From Chlamydiota bacterium (GTDB lineage Bacteria > Chlamydiota > Chlamydiia > Chlamydiales > Rhabdochlamydiaceae), in assembly GCA_013286595.1 (NCBI GenBank), contig JABDFI010000011.1, positions 9,970 through 48,171 of the forward strand: a stretch of 38,202 bases of DNA, given 5' to 3'. The position numbers and the translations under genes are program-made. The notes beneath the pieces are model-generated. The model was not told where the DNA came from. It searched no databases and worked only from the letters and a program-made list of their open reading frames with translations. Below are positions 23,550 to 31,429 of this stretch, piece after piece; the first letter of the stretch is position 1, and every line of letters starts with the position of its first letter.

Positions 23550-24548
23550 ATGCGTGTAGGCTATTTAGGAGCGGGTACCTGGGGTTTTTGCTTAGCATCA
23601 CTACTCGCCTCAAAAGGCAATACTGTGGTTCTGTGGACCGCAAAGCCAGAATTTGCAAAGCTGCTGGAAAAGACAAGGGAACATCCTAAGCTTCCTCGTA
23701 TTAAAGCAGATGAACGCGTTGAATTTACCAGTGACTTAAAACGTGCTATTGATCAAGCAGATTTACTTGTGGAATCGGTCACATCCAAGGGAATTCGCCC
23801 TGTCTTTGAGCAAGTCAAAGCATTAGGTGGCGTTGATTGTCCTATTGTCATTACTTCTAAGGGGATTGAACAGAACAGCGGTTTACTCTTACCTGAGGTC
23901 GTTGTGCAAATCCTCGGAGAAGATAAAAAACAAAATGTTTGCTGTGTCAGCGGCCCCAGTCATGCTGAAGAGGTGATACAACATCTACCTACATCGATTG
24001 TAGGAGCTTCCTACAATCCCTCTCTTGCCAAAGAGATCGCTGAAATATTCACCACGCCCTTTTTTAGAATTTATCCCAACGCCGATATGAATGGAGTTGC
24101 TTTTGGGGGTGCGCTTAAAAACATCATTGCCATCGCCTGTGGTATTTCCGATGGCTTAGGATTTGGCGATAACACGAAGGCAGCGTTGATGACAAGAGGC
24201 CTCCATGAAATCCGCAAGTTGTCCGTGACCAAAGGATGTCGACCAGAAACATTAAATGGGTTATCCGGATTAGGAGATCTTTGCGTCACCTGCTTGTCAA
24301 AACTCAGTCGGAACTACATGTTCGGCCGACTGATTGCAGAAGGTTTAAGTCCTGCCCAAGCTCAAGAAAAAATAGGCATGGTGGTAGAAGGGGCTTACAC
24401 CTGTGTATCGGCTTTACAACTGGCGCAAAAAGCGCAAATCGATGTGCCGATTACAGAAGGTGTGTATGGCGTCCTTTATCAAAACATGGATCCAAGGGCT
24501 GTAGTGAAGGCTCTCTTACAGAGAGCCATCAAAGAAGAACACCTTTGA
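23550..24548 (+). CDS. gpsA: NAD(P)H-dependent glycerol-3-phosphate dehydrogenase
   Basis: 332 residues. Reduces dihydroxyacetone phosphate to sn-glycerol 3-phosphate for phospholipid synthesis in the cytoplasm. The N-terminal Rossmann motif is GYLGAGTWGFCLA (GxGxxG), and SKGIE, GPSHAEEV, AFGGALKNIIAIACG (catalytic Lys) and GLSGLGDLCVTC follow in the family order. AAGGA lies five bases before ATG 23550. It is 46 bases downstream of the GT9-like gene and may be co-transcribed. With psd and the CDP-alcohol phosphatidyltransferase it shows a self-made phospholipid head-group pathway. Confidence 0.97.
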   Translation: MRVGYLGAGTWGFCLASLLASKGNTVVLWTAKPEFAKLLEKTREHPKLPRIKADERVEFTSDLKRAIDQADLLVESVTSKGIRPVFEQVKALGGVDCPIVITSKGIEQNSGLLLPEVVVQILGEDKKQNVCCVSGPSHAEEVIQHLPTSIVGASYNPSLAKEIAEIFTTPFFRIYPNADMNGVAFGGALKNIIAIACGISDGLGFGDNTKAALMTRGLHEIRKLSVTKGCRPETLNGLSGLGDLCVTCLSKLSRNYMFGRLIAEGLSPAQAQEKIGMVVEGAYTCVSALQLAQKAQIDVPITEGVYGVLYQNMDPRAVVKALLQRAIKEEHL

Positions 24549-24550
24549 GT

Positions 24551-24628
24551 ATTTTAAACGCCAAGACTCAAAAGAAAATACAATTTTTCTGTTGCGTCTT
24601 GGCGTCGCCGCGTCTTTGCGTTTAAAAT
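24551..24628. terminator. Inverted repeat between convergent gpsA and pgsA-like gene
   Basis: ATTTTAAACGCCAAGACT pairs with CGTCTTTGCGTTTAAAAT (16 of 18). A second internal match, CCAAGAC with GTCTTGG, lets alternative stems form. With A/T runs on both sides it suits a bidirectional terminator. Confidence 0.75.
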
Positions 24629-24641
24629 AAGGCAACGGTTT

Positions 24642-25157
24642 TTAGGATGTTTTTTTAGGCGGTACAATCTTGTCCATTTTGCACAACTCGATAAAGGCGA
24701 GTAGTCCAAATGCAACGAAGACTAAGTAAAAGTAAGAAGGGAAGTGATATCCTAAAGTGAGTGTAATCAAGACTAAAAATTGCAAGGCAGTTGAAATTTT
24801 ACCCCAACGCAACGCTTTACAGATGTAATAATCCCATTGTCCCGAAAGGCTGATATAAATTCCGAAAATCAACAAGGCAAAATCACGTGCAACCATGGCA
24901 CAGGCCTGCCATAGAGCTAATTTAGATTCTAAAAATAACACGGACAAAGCAAAAAAAACAAAAAATTTATCCATGGCAGGATCGAGGATAGCGCCAAACT
25001 GCGTAGCCGTTCTTCGACGCCTTGCTAGATAACCATCAATGCTATCCGTTAACATCGCTAAAAAAATGGCGAGGAGACGGCATGCGGTATTATCCACAAG
25101 GAAAAGAAAGGCAAGAGGAGCTCTTAGTAAGGATAAACTATTAGATAGGCTTAACAT
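24642..25157 (-). CDS. CDP-alcohol phosphatidyltransferase (PgsA-like)
   Basis: 171 residues, mostly membrane helices. The family signature D-x2-D-G-x2-A-R-x8-G-x3-D-x3-D is present as DSIDGYLARRRRTATQFG and then ILDPAMDK. Start MLSLSNSLSLLRAPLAF resembles PgsA. Such enzymes transfer the phosphatidyl group from CDP-diacylglycerol, most often to glycerol 3-phosphate (phosphatidylglycerol phosphate), which would use the gpsA product made next door. Substrate is not certain; phosphatidylserine synthase or a cardiolipin-type paralog is possible, as chlamydiae carry several. Confidence 0.85.
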   Translation of the reverse strand: MLSLSNSLSLLRAPLAFLFLVDNTACRLLAIFLAMLTDSIDGYLARRRRTATQFGAILDPAMDKFFVFFALSVLFLESKLALWQACAMVARDFALLIFGIYISLSGQWDYYICKALRWGKISTALQFLVLITLTLGYHFPSYFYLVFVAFGLLAFIELCKMDKIVPPKKTS

Positions 25158-25245
25158 CGCACCGTCGCTATTGTCCGAAACACGTCGCGCATCATAAGTA
25201 TTATAAGATACCGAAATAGTTCTTAAATGAATCCGTATCTTGGAT

Positions 25246-25872
25246 TCACGGTCGGTAGGTATTCGTGGCTCGGGTTTTCTTTCTTCTTTTATACCAGATG
25301 AAGCTAATTACCGTCACACCGAAACCGATAAAAATAAAGGTATTGAACACTTTTACATAGTTCCAGATTACCTGATAACTCTGACCCAAAGCATAGAATA
25401 ACCAAAAGGCAAGAGAACACCAAAGGGAACAAGCAAGGGCATCCATCAAAGCAAATTTGCCGAAAGACAAACGACTCATCCCTGAAGACATGAAAATGCA
25501 ATTGCGGACGCCAAACGGAATGAATCGACCTAAGATGAGCGTCCAGAGTCCATACTTCTCATAAAATATTTTAATTTTTTCTAAACGCTCTCGCGAGACT
25601 ATTCGGGAAAACCATGTCCAGGAGTGTAGCTTTGGGCCGAGCAATCTCCCCGTCCAATAGGCGCACCAAGCGGAAAAATAGCATCCAAGCACCAAAGCTA
25701 GGTAGAGATGAAACGTATGCTCAGGGATGATGGTAGCAGCCATGATAGCGGATACAATGATCAACACATCTGTGCTAATCGGTACATTGAATCCAGCCAA
25801 AATGATAGCCCCAAACACAAACCAATGTGCATGGTGGGCATGCTGTGAAATCATTTTTAGGAGAGTTTCCAT
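25246..25872 (-). CDS. DedA family membrane protein
   Basis: 208 residues with four to five hydrophobic segments. DedA features: an N-terminal re-entrant region (ILAGFNVPISTDVLIIVSA), YWTGRLLG, and the conserved Arg motif GRFIPFGVRN. A basic C-terminal tail (KRRKKTRATN). DedA/VTT proteins are linked to lipid flipping, notably undecaprenyl phosphate or phosphatidylethanolamine, and to membrane potential. Lies 88 bases upstream of the pgsA-like gene on the same strand, so a joint envelope-lipid unit is plausible. Confidence 0.9.
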   Translation of the reverse strand: METLLKMISQHAHHAHWFVFGAIILAGFNVPISTDVLIIVSAIMAATIIPEHTFHLYLALVLGCYFSAWCAYWTGRLLGPKLHSWTWFSRIVSRERLEKIKIFYEKYGLWTLILGRFIPFGVRNCIFMSSGMSRLSFGKFALMDALACSLWCSLAFWLFYALGQSYQVIWNYVKVFNTFIFIGFGVTVISFIWYKRRKKTRATNTYRP

Positions 25873-25982
25873 AGATTGTAGTTATAGCATAGAGGCAATT
25901 CGAATGGAATGGGGTAATTTCAAAGTCCATTGAATAGAATTAAAAATTAAAGTTAAAATGAGGGAATAAGCACAAGGTGAGT

Positions 25983-26531
25983 ATGAGTAAAAAAGATGGT
26001 GATTCTAAGCAAATTGTGACAAAAGATCGCCCTAGCAGGCTTGCTTTAGTCGTATCGATTTGCATTGCGATCACCTTGCTGGTAGCGGCTGCTAGTAAAT
26101 TTTTTTATCCCTCACCTAAGCTCAAGCAGCTGGATCAATGGGTTAGTTTGTTTGAGGTGGGAGTCGTTCTTTTTTTACTTATATTGAGGAAGCGCAGTTG
26201 GATGTGGCTTTTGATGGCGTGCCTTTTTGCTGCGTGGGCTGGGTATGCTTTGTATTGGTTTAACTTAAAGCTGCCTTGTAACTGCTTGGGGGCCTTGATT
26301 GAATTCCCATCGATTTTTTCGTTCTCACTCGATATTCTCTTTTTTCTCGTCAGTTTAAGGATGGCTTCCTTGTTGGGTACAACACGTTCTCTCCTCTATC
26401 TAACAGTATTGCTGGGTTGTTTGTTTTCCTTAACGGGGTATGGTTTTGCAGAATGGGTCTTTTATCGCAAAATTCTAGATATGAAGAAGCACACAATCAG
26501 TGCTGCGGATTGCTCTGCACTTTGCGAGTAG
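25983..26531 (+). CDS. MauE/DoxX-like four-helix membrane protein
   Basis: 182 residues from ATG 25983, with AAGG five bases upstream; an in-frame GTG two codons earlier is possible. Four membrane helices are evident. The pattern LVAAASKFFYP... SLFEVGVVLFLL... LPCNCLG resembles MauE/DoxX-like proteins, where the C-x-C-x-G motif at the end of the third helix is typical and is linked to thiol redox chemistry in the periplasm. The tail has two more Cys (DCSALC). Divergent from the DedA gene. A role in disulfide handling of the Cys-rich envelope is an inference only. Confidence 0.65.
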   Translation: MSKKDGDSKQIVTKDRPSRLALVVSICIAITLLVAAASKFFYPSPKLKQLDQWVSLFEVGVVLFLLILRKRSWMWLLMACLFAAWAGYALYWFNLKLPCNCLGALIEFPSIFSFSLDILFFLVSLRMASLLGTTRSLLYLTVLLGCLFSLTGYGFAEWVFYRKILDMKKHTISAADCSALCE

Positions 26532-26532
26532 C

Positions 26533-26652
26533 GCCTGCCTTTGCCCATGCCCTAAGTTTCGGTAGACATAGCTTTCAAAATTAAATGAAGAGATAGAACT
26601 TTTTGGGCAAGGGCAAGGGCAAGGGCAAGGGCAAGGGCAAGGGCAAGGGCTA
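26533..26652. repeat. GCCC-rich arm and (GGGCAA)7 hexamer array between convergent genes
   Basis: Seven perfect GGGCAA units at 26605-26646 are followed by GGGCTA, whose last three bases are the (complement) stop codon of the nucleotide transporter. The left part, GCCTTTGCCCATGCCC (26537-26552), is a degenerate complement, so a long hairpin can form. It resembles the hairpin at 16733-16802. Confidence 0.85.
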
Positions 26653-28203
26653 GGTAGTGGATTCTTGGAGAGTTCCAAGCTTTCTCGATTCGTCGGGATC
26701 TTTGAGGACTTCCTGATGTGCTGAGAGCTCATTGAACTGTTTGCCCAATGCTCGCACTGCGTACATCCAGCCAGAAATGGCGCCTAAGAGAAGGACAGCA
26801 ACATAGGGCGTGCTGAGAGTCACGGTGCCAAAAATCATCAATAAACTTTGATGGATAATAGAGCCACCCGATTTTCCAACGCGAGAGCCAATACCATCGA
26901 TGGCGGCTTTTCCCTTCAATTTGCACTCTTTGCTGAGTGGGATGAAGGCTAATTCTTTAGTTGCATCAAAAAGAGTGTACTTGGAAGCGCGCGCTAGACA
27001 GTTTTGGAGAGAGCCAAAGAATACACACATCACCAAGGGTGAGGAGCCAAAAAATAGAGAAAATGAGGCTAAACTAGAGTCTTTGAAGAAGAAGAAGAAA
27101 AAGAAAGCGATTCCTGTGACCAAAAGAATACAAGGCGAAATCATCGCGCTTGCAGTCCAGCTAAATTTGCGGATGATGGTTCCCGAAGCAAAGACGCTCG
27201 TGATGGTAGCGATAATGCCAATCCACATGAGAACCTGCCCCATGTAAGCATTGAAATCGGCTGGATTGGGGTAGAGTTGCTTGACCTGATCTTTCCAGAC
27301 GACCTCTACGAGGTTGATGGCGATATTGTACATCACCACAATCACAGCAATGCAAATCAAGTACCTGGATTTAGCTAAGTAAGCAAAGTTTTTGCGCAAT
27401 CCCATTTTCACATCGTGGGAGCCGTGTTGCTCATGGTAGGCAGCAGAGTTATAACCATGTCCTTTTTTGTGGATAAAGCGGAATAAAGCCATGCATAACA
27501 GACCAGCGATGATGATGGTACTAGTCAAAAAGAAAATAGATTGATCCCAGGCATTGGCGCCGAAGGGGAGAAGGGGATTGAACGCGCGCTGTGACATGGT
27601 GGTTGCTACTTGTCCAGCAACGATCCCTGAAAGATTGATGCTAATCCCTAAAAGCCCATAGTAACGCCGTGCATCTTTTACAGAGGTCACATCATTAGCA
27701 AAACCCCACAACAAAACCGTCATGATGATCGTACTCCACATCTCGGACATCACATAAAAAAGAGTGAAGGTCCAGTTGCGGAAAAGAGCAATTAATCCTT
27801 GACAGCCAAGGGGAAGCATGTTTTGGATCCGATCTGCAAATTCATGGGGGTGAAGCGCGTGCTGGAAAGGGTAGAGAACAAACAGGAAGAGCAGGAAGAA
27901 AGCCACAAAGATGCTCATCATCACGTAAAATATTTTTTCCCGAGCGACTTTGTTGGAGACGCGAGTAAAAATAAATGTGAATATAAGAGCAAAGGGAACA
28001 ATGGCCCAAACTTTCAGAAAGGGAAGTGCTTCCGCCCCGGATGAAGGAGCTGTGACGACAAGGGCGTCTTTAGTGGCGCGTAAAAGGCTGTAATTAAAGC
28101 CGACAAGAAAAAAGATCAGAAGTGTCGGGATAAATTTGACGAGCTCGTGGCGATGGATTGGCCAAAGGTAAGCTCGCACTTTGCTAAAACCCGTAATGGA
28201 CAT
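26650..28203 (-). CDS. Nucleotide transporter, Npt/Ntt (Tlc) family, probable ATP/ADP translocase
   Basis: 517 residues with about 11-12 membrane helices, the normal size for the Tlc family of obligate intracellular bacteria and plastids. It carries typical early motifs: LWPIHRHELVKFIP, FNYSLLRATKDALVVTAPSSGAEALPF, and later RNWTFTLFYVMSEMWSTIIMTVLLWGFAN and KELAFIPLS. Members exchange host ATP for ADP or import other nucleotides and NAD. The start region resembles C. trachomatis Npt1 (ATP/ADP), but substrate cannot be fixed by eye since these symbionts carry several paralogs. A promoter is visible 78 bases upstream. Confidence 0.9.
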   Translation of the reverse strand: MSITGFSKVRAYLWPIHRHELVKFIPTLLIFFLVGFNYSLLRATKDALVVTAPSSGAEALPFLKVWAIVPFALIFTFIFTRVSNKVAREKIFYVMMSIFVAFFLLFLFVLYPFQHALHPHEFADRIQNMLPLGCQGLIALFRNWTFTLFYVMSEMWSTIIMTVLLWGFANDVTSVKDARRYYGLLGISINLSGIVAGQVATTMSQRAFNPLLPFGANAWDQSIFFLTSTIIIAGLLCMALFRFIHKKGHGYNSAAYHEQHGSHDVKMGLRKNFAYLAKSRYLICIAVIVVMYNIAINLVEVVWKDQVKQLYPNPADFNAYMGQVLMWIGIIATITSVFASGTIIRKFSWTASAMISPCILLVTGIAFFFFFFFKDSSLASFSLFFGSSPLVMCVFFGSLQNCLARASKYTLFDATKELAFIPLSKECKLKGKAAIDGIGSRVGKSGGSIIHQSLLMIFGTVTLSTPYVAVLLLGAISGWMYAVRALGKQFNELSAHQEVLKDPDESRKLGTLQESTT

Positions 28204-28280
28204 TTTCCGCCTAGCTTGAAGGTGAGAATACTTTATAGGATAAGTTTTTTTTCTTTCCTATCTCACCAAAGTTGTGCCTA

Positions 28281-28308
28281 ATTATAACAATTCCTTCTTA
28301 TTTGACAA
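28281..28308 (-). promoter_or_regulatory. Sigma-70-type promoter of the nucleotide transporter
   Basis: On the minus strand TTGTCA (28308-28303), a 16-base spacer, and a perfect TATAAT (28286-28281). The predicted start site lies about 70 bases before the ATG at 28203. This is the clearest promoter in the window. A second TTGACA lies further upstream near 28359. Confidence 0.6.
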
Positions 28309-28404
28309 TCGAAAAGCTCCACGATCACTATGCAATATTTTTGCTTAATTGCTTGTCAAAATTGTAAAAGATAGTTTTAGAAAACGTCTTATACACAAAT
28401 AAAT

Positions 28405-29601
28405 TCAAAAATTGATAGTTGTTAAAATATCTATTCCAGGTAAATGTCCATGCTCGAGTAATTCTAAAGACGCTCCTCCCCCTGTTGACACATGAGAAAA
28501 GTGGGAGGCAAGGTTTAAATGATTGATAGCTGAGACGGAATCTCCCCCTCCGACCACCGTGAAGGCGGAAAGGTGGGCCAGGGTAGTTGCCAGTTCTTTT
28601 GTCCCTTTAGCAAAGGGAGCTAATTCGAACACGCCAACAGGGCCGTTCCAAAAAATAGTTGCACCAGTTTTAAGTATTTTTTTCCAAGAGGCTAGAGTTT
28701 CTGGTCCTATGTCCATTCCTTGCCATCCCTCGGGAATTCCTGCGGAGACTGCAATGGTTTTTCGTTGGGCTTTAGCACTAAAATCATCTGCAATGATGAG
28801 ATCGGTAGGTAAATAAAGGTTGTTGCTGAAGTGTTGTAGAAATTCTAGTGCGATAGGAACTTGTTCAGGTTCACAAAGAGAGTTGCCGATAGGGATTCCC
28901 TGCGCTTTAAAAAAGGGAAACGCCATGCCACCCCCAATAAAAATGCCATCCACTTTTGTGGAGAGTGCTTTTAATACTCCAATCTTGGACGAGATCTTAG
29001 CACCACCTACGATAGCATAAAATGGGCGACGAGGTTGAGAGAGAAGAGCATCGAAGGCTTCTACCTCTTTTTGCATGAGCAAACCCATGGCTGATGAATC
29101 GGGAAAGGACTGTGCGATTGTGTGGGTTGAAGCATGAGCTCGGTGTGCTGTGCCAAAAGCATCATTGACATACAGATCTCCCAACGATGCAAGTTGTCGA
29201 GCAAAAGAGGGATCTAATGAAGGGTTTTCCTCTTCTGGATGAAAACGGAGATTTTCCAGTAAGAGGATCTCACCGGGTTGAAGCGCTCGTGCTTGCCGTT
29301 CCACTTCAGGTCCGATGCAATTGTGTGCTAAAGACACTGGGCGTTTTAGCAAAGTAGATAAGAGGCTAGCACACGGTTGGAGAGAAAGACTTGGATCAGG
29401 TCCATCTTTGGGTTTGCCTAGATGGCTCATTAAAATGAGAGACCCGCCTTGCTCGAGGACATAACGAATAGAGGGGAGCGCTTCTTGAATGCGCGTTGCG
29501 TCAGAAATAGACCCATCTGGATTGAGCGGCACATTGAAATCGACGCGCATTAAGACTTTCTTTCTTCGTAAATCGAGATCCTGTAGTTGTAATTTGCGCA
29601 C
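28405..29601 (-). CDS. pgk: Phosphoglycerate kinase
   Basis: 398 residues from GTG 29601, preceded by AGAGG at four bases. A longer frame runs upstream to 29778, but that part overlaps the dnaQ-like gene and does not resemble PGK, while RKLQLQDLDLRRKKVLMRVDFNVPL is the usual beginning. Catalyses the ATP-forming step of glycolysis. Visible: RVDFNVPL, LMSHLGKPKDGPDPS, LLENLRFHPEE, NDAFGTAHRAHAST, GGAKISSKI, FWNGPVGVFE and GGGDS near the end. Follows the dnaQ-like gene by seven bases, so it is the last gene of the leftward operon. Confidence 0.97.
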   Translation of the reverse strand: MRKLQLQDLDLRRKKVLMRVDFNVPLNPDGSISDATRIQEALPSIRYVLEQGGSLILMSHLGKPKDGPDPSLSLQPCASLLSTLLKRPVSLAHNCIGPEVERQARALQPGEILLLENLRFHPEEENPSLDPSFARQLASLGDLYVNDAFGTAHRAHASTHTIAQSFPDSSAMGLLMQKEVEAFDALLSQPRRPFYAIVGGAKISSKIGVLKALSTKVDGIFIGGGMAFPFFKAQGIPIGNSLCEPEQVPIALEFLQHFSNNLYLPTDLIIADDFSAKAQRKTIAVSAGIPEGWQGMDIGPETLASWKKILKTGATIFWNGPVGVFELAPFAKGTKELATTLAHLSAFTVVGGGDSVSAINHLNLASHFSHVSTGGGASLELLEHGHLPGIDILTTINF

Positions 29602-29608
29602 ATTGCCT

Positions 29609-30358
29609 CTAGAGATTAGAAAAGGGATTTGCAGCTTGACCAAATTGAGAGCCGCGCTTGCGTTTTTTAAGCTCTTGTTTAAGAGAAAAGAGAAGATCTT
29701 GATCAAATTTTTGATGGGAGGCCCAACGCAAGTACTCAAACGAAATCTCGGAAAAGGGACGTCCTTTGTATTTACCAAGAGGCATGGCTTTCAGTGCGAT
29801 AGGACTTTTCAGTCTTTCGATCATCTGTTCGGTTGTTTTGAAGTGATTGGCTAAGTACTTAAACACTTCAATGTTCACAACGACATCATTCATCGCTCGA
29901 TGAGCTCCTTCATCGGCGATATTGAAATGTTTGCGCAACATTTCAAGTGAGTTAGTAGGGCTTTCTCCATAAAGGCGAGCTAAACGCAAGGTGTCGACGA
30001 AAGGATGGCCGGAAAGCTTATTGCGGATATTGTGTTTTTTAGCAGCATTGTGCAGGAAGGTGATATCAGTTTGAATCCCATGTCCAATGATGATGCTAGA
30101 ACCTATGAAATCCAACACTTGGGGAAGAACTTCAAAAATCTTGGGTTTCCCTTGCACCATCGCATCGTTGATATGATGGATTGCCATGGAGGCTTCAGGA
30201 ATGAGCATCTGAGGATCGATTAATGTTTCAAAGGTGTCAATGAACTGATCAAAATTGAAGCGCACAACGGCGACTTCAATCACCTGATCGGTTTCATAGT
30301 CTAGTCCTGTGGTTTCACAATCGAGACAGACGAAGGTTTCTTTGTTAAGGGCGCCCAT
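29609..30358 (-). CDS. dnaQ: DnaQ-like 3'-5' exonuclease with C-terminal DUF3820-like domain
   Basis: 249 residues. Residues 7-175 form a DEDDh exonuclease: Asp13/Glu15 in CLDCETTG, ExoII region GHGIQTDITF, ExoIII GAHRAMNDV with the His and Asp. Residues about 190-230 (MPLGKYKGRPFSEIS... YLRWASHQ) match the DUF3820 type, often fused to bacterial exonucleases. It may be a proofreading subunit or an independent nuclease. The start overlaps the 3' end of engB by 58 bases and has no good SD, so translation is probably coupled. The neighbour tsaE is also nearby in Chlamydia (CT536-CT537). Confidence 0.88.
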   Translation of the reverse strand: MGALNKETFVCLDCETTGLDYETDQVIEVAVVRFNFDQFIDTFETLIDPQMLIPEASMAIHHINDAMVQGKPKIFEVLPQVLDFIGSSIIIGHGIQTDITFLHNAAKKHNIRNKLSGHPFVDTLRLARLYGESPTNSLEMLRKHFNIADEGAHRAMNDVVVNIEVFKYLANHFKTTEQMIERLKSPIALKAMPLGKYKGRPFSEISFEYLRWASHQKFDQDLLFSLKQELKKRKRGSQFGQAANPFSNL

Positions 30359-30978
30359 GAAGTTAAAAGTGAGTTGATTTGTTGAATGAGTTCTATTCTA
30401 GCGCGAGGATCTTTTATTGAGTAATGGAGAAAACGAATCGGAGCGTCATGTAAAAAACGCTGAAAGGTTCCCAAACAATTCAATATAGAGTCTTTTTTTT
30501 CTCGCTCATTGACCTTGTCAGCTTTTGTAAAAATAAGCAGAAGAGGGATGCGGTGATGATTGGCCCATTGCATGAATTGGCAATCTTCCTCCGTCGGTAC
30601 TCGTCTTGTGTCGAGAAGAAACAAGATGAGTTTGAGATTCGTTCTTGACTTAAGGTAGCTATCGATGAGCTGAGACCATTTGGCTTTTAGATCGAGAGAA
30701 ACTTTAGCATAACCATATCCAGGCAGATCTACGAGAGCTAATCGCTGATCGATGGAAAAAAAATTAAGCGATTGCGTTTTGCCAGGTGTTGCAGATGTCT
30801 TAGCAAGCTTTTGCCCCTTGAAAAGAGAATTGATCAGAGAAGATTTACCTACATTGGATCTCCCGACGATCGCAATTTCTGGCATGGGCTGTCCGTTTTC
30901 CATGACAAGCGATGGAAGCTGGTCCAATTCAAAAGCGGCGGCAACAAACTTGCCTTCTGTGAAATGCACTTTGTCCAT
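30301..30978 (-). CDS. engB: Ribosome biogenesis GTP-binding protein EngB (YihA/YsxC)
   Basis: 225 residues from ATG 30978, preceded by AAAGAGG with a four-base spacer that belongs to the dispersed repeat; an upstream in-frame ATG at 31011 lies beyond the repeat and is rejected. It is a GTPase needed for large ribosomal subunit assembly. G1 GRSNVGKSS at 39-47, G2 TPGKTQ, G3 DLPGYGYA, G4 FTKADK. The C-terminus is about 20 residues longer than E. coli EngB and overlaps the dnaQ-like gene. Confidence 0.95.
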   Translation of the reverse strand: MDKVHFTEGKFVAAAFELDQLPSLVMENGQPMPEIAIVGRSNVGKSSLINSLFKGQKLAKTSATPGKTQSLNFFSIDQRLALVDLPGYGYAKVSLDLKAKWSQLIDSYLKSRTNLKLILFLLDTRRVPTEEDCQFMQWANHHRIPLLLIFTKADKVNEREKKDSILNCLGTFQRFLHDAPIRFLHYSIKDPRARIELIQQINSLLTSWAPLTKKPSSVSIVKPQD

Positions 30979-31007
30979 TAGACCTCTTTCGAAATTAAGG
31001 GTTCGTC
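30979..31007 (-). repeat. Single arm of the AAAGAGG-family repeat (copy 3) bridging tsaE and engB
   Basis: On the minus strand it reads GACGAACCCTTAATTTCG then AAAGAGGTCTA, directly before the engB ATG. Only one arm is present; the mirrored half is missing. The TAA within it is the tsaE stop codon and the AAAGAGG is the engB Shine-Dalgarno. Confidence 0.88.
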
Positions 31008-31429
31008 TCAATGGTAATTTGTCTGCACTCTTGTCCCAGCGCTTCGATGGTGATACGATCGATGGCTTCTGGGAGAAGGGATGAGATTCGTTCCGACCAT
31101 TCGATACAGCAGATCCCGTTTAAATGTAAAAATTCGTCAAATCCAGCAGCGATGAATTCCTGTTCTGAAGGAATTCGATATAAGTCAAAGTGATAGATGG
31201 TTGTGCTGCCTTCGTAGATATTGAGATAGGCAAATGTCGGACTACAAACTTCTCTACCATCGAGTTGGGCTGCGCCCGCAACTAGTCCTCGAATGAATGT
31301 CGTTTTACCGGCTCCAAGTCCTCCTGAAAAAGCGACTGTGCGCGTGCGCGGCAGGCCTTGACCATAGGTTTTTCCGAGTGTAAATGTCTCTTCGGCAGAT
31401 GCAGTGAGGAAGTGTTCCTTACGCATCAT
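30995..31429 (-). CDS. tsaE: tRNA threonylcarbamoyladenosine biosynthesis ATPase TsaE
   Basis: 144 residues. With TsaB and TsaD it makes t6A37 on tRNAs that read ANN codons. Walker A GGLGAGKTT at 36-44, the S-P-T-F region (CSPTFAYLNIYEG), HFDLYRI, and IEWSER are all typical. Starts at ATG 31429 or 31426, overlapping the upstream gene by 8-11 bases with GAAGAGG just before. Its last codons ETNP and stop lie in the repeat arm at 30979-31007, so its C-terminus may have been set by repeat insertion. Confidence 0.95.
   Translation of the reverse strand: MMRKEHFLTASAEETFTLGKTYGQGLPRTRTVAFSGGLGAGKTTFIRGLVAGAAQLDGREVCSPTFAYLNIYEGSTTIYHFDLYRIPSEQEFIAAGFDEFLHLNGICCIEWSERISSLLPEAIDRITIEALGQECRQITIETNP

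Noticed and set aside
26605-26652. CRISPR-like short repeats (GGGCAA units)
   Set aside because: Six-base units with no spacers and no cas genes nearby; a simple tandem array.
29602-29778. N-terminal extension of phosphoglycerate kinase
   Set aside because: It overlaps the dnaQ-like gene and does not resemble PGK; GTG 29601 has an SD and gives the normal length.
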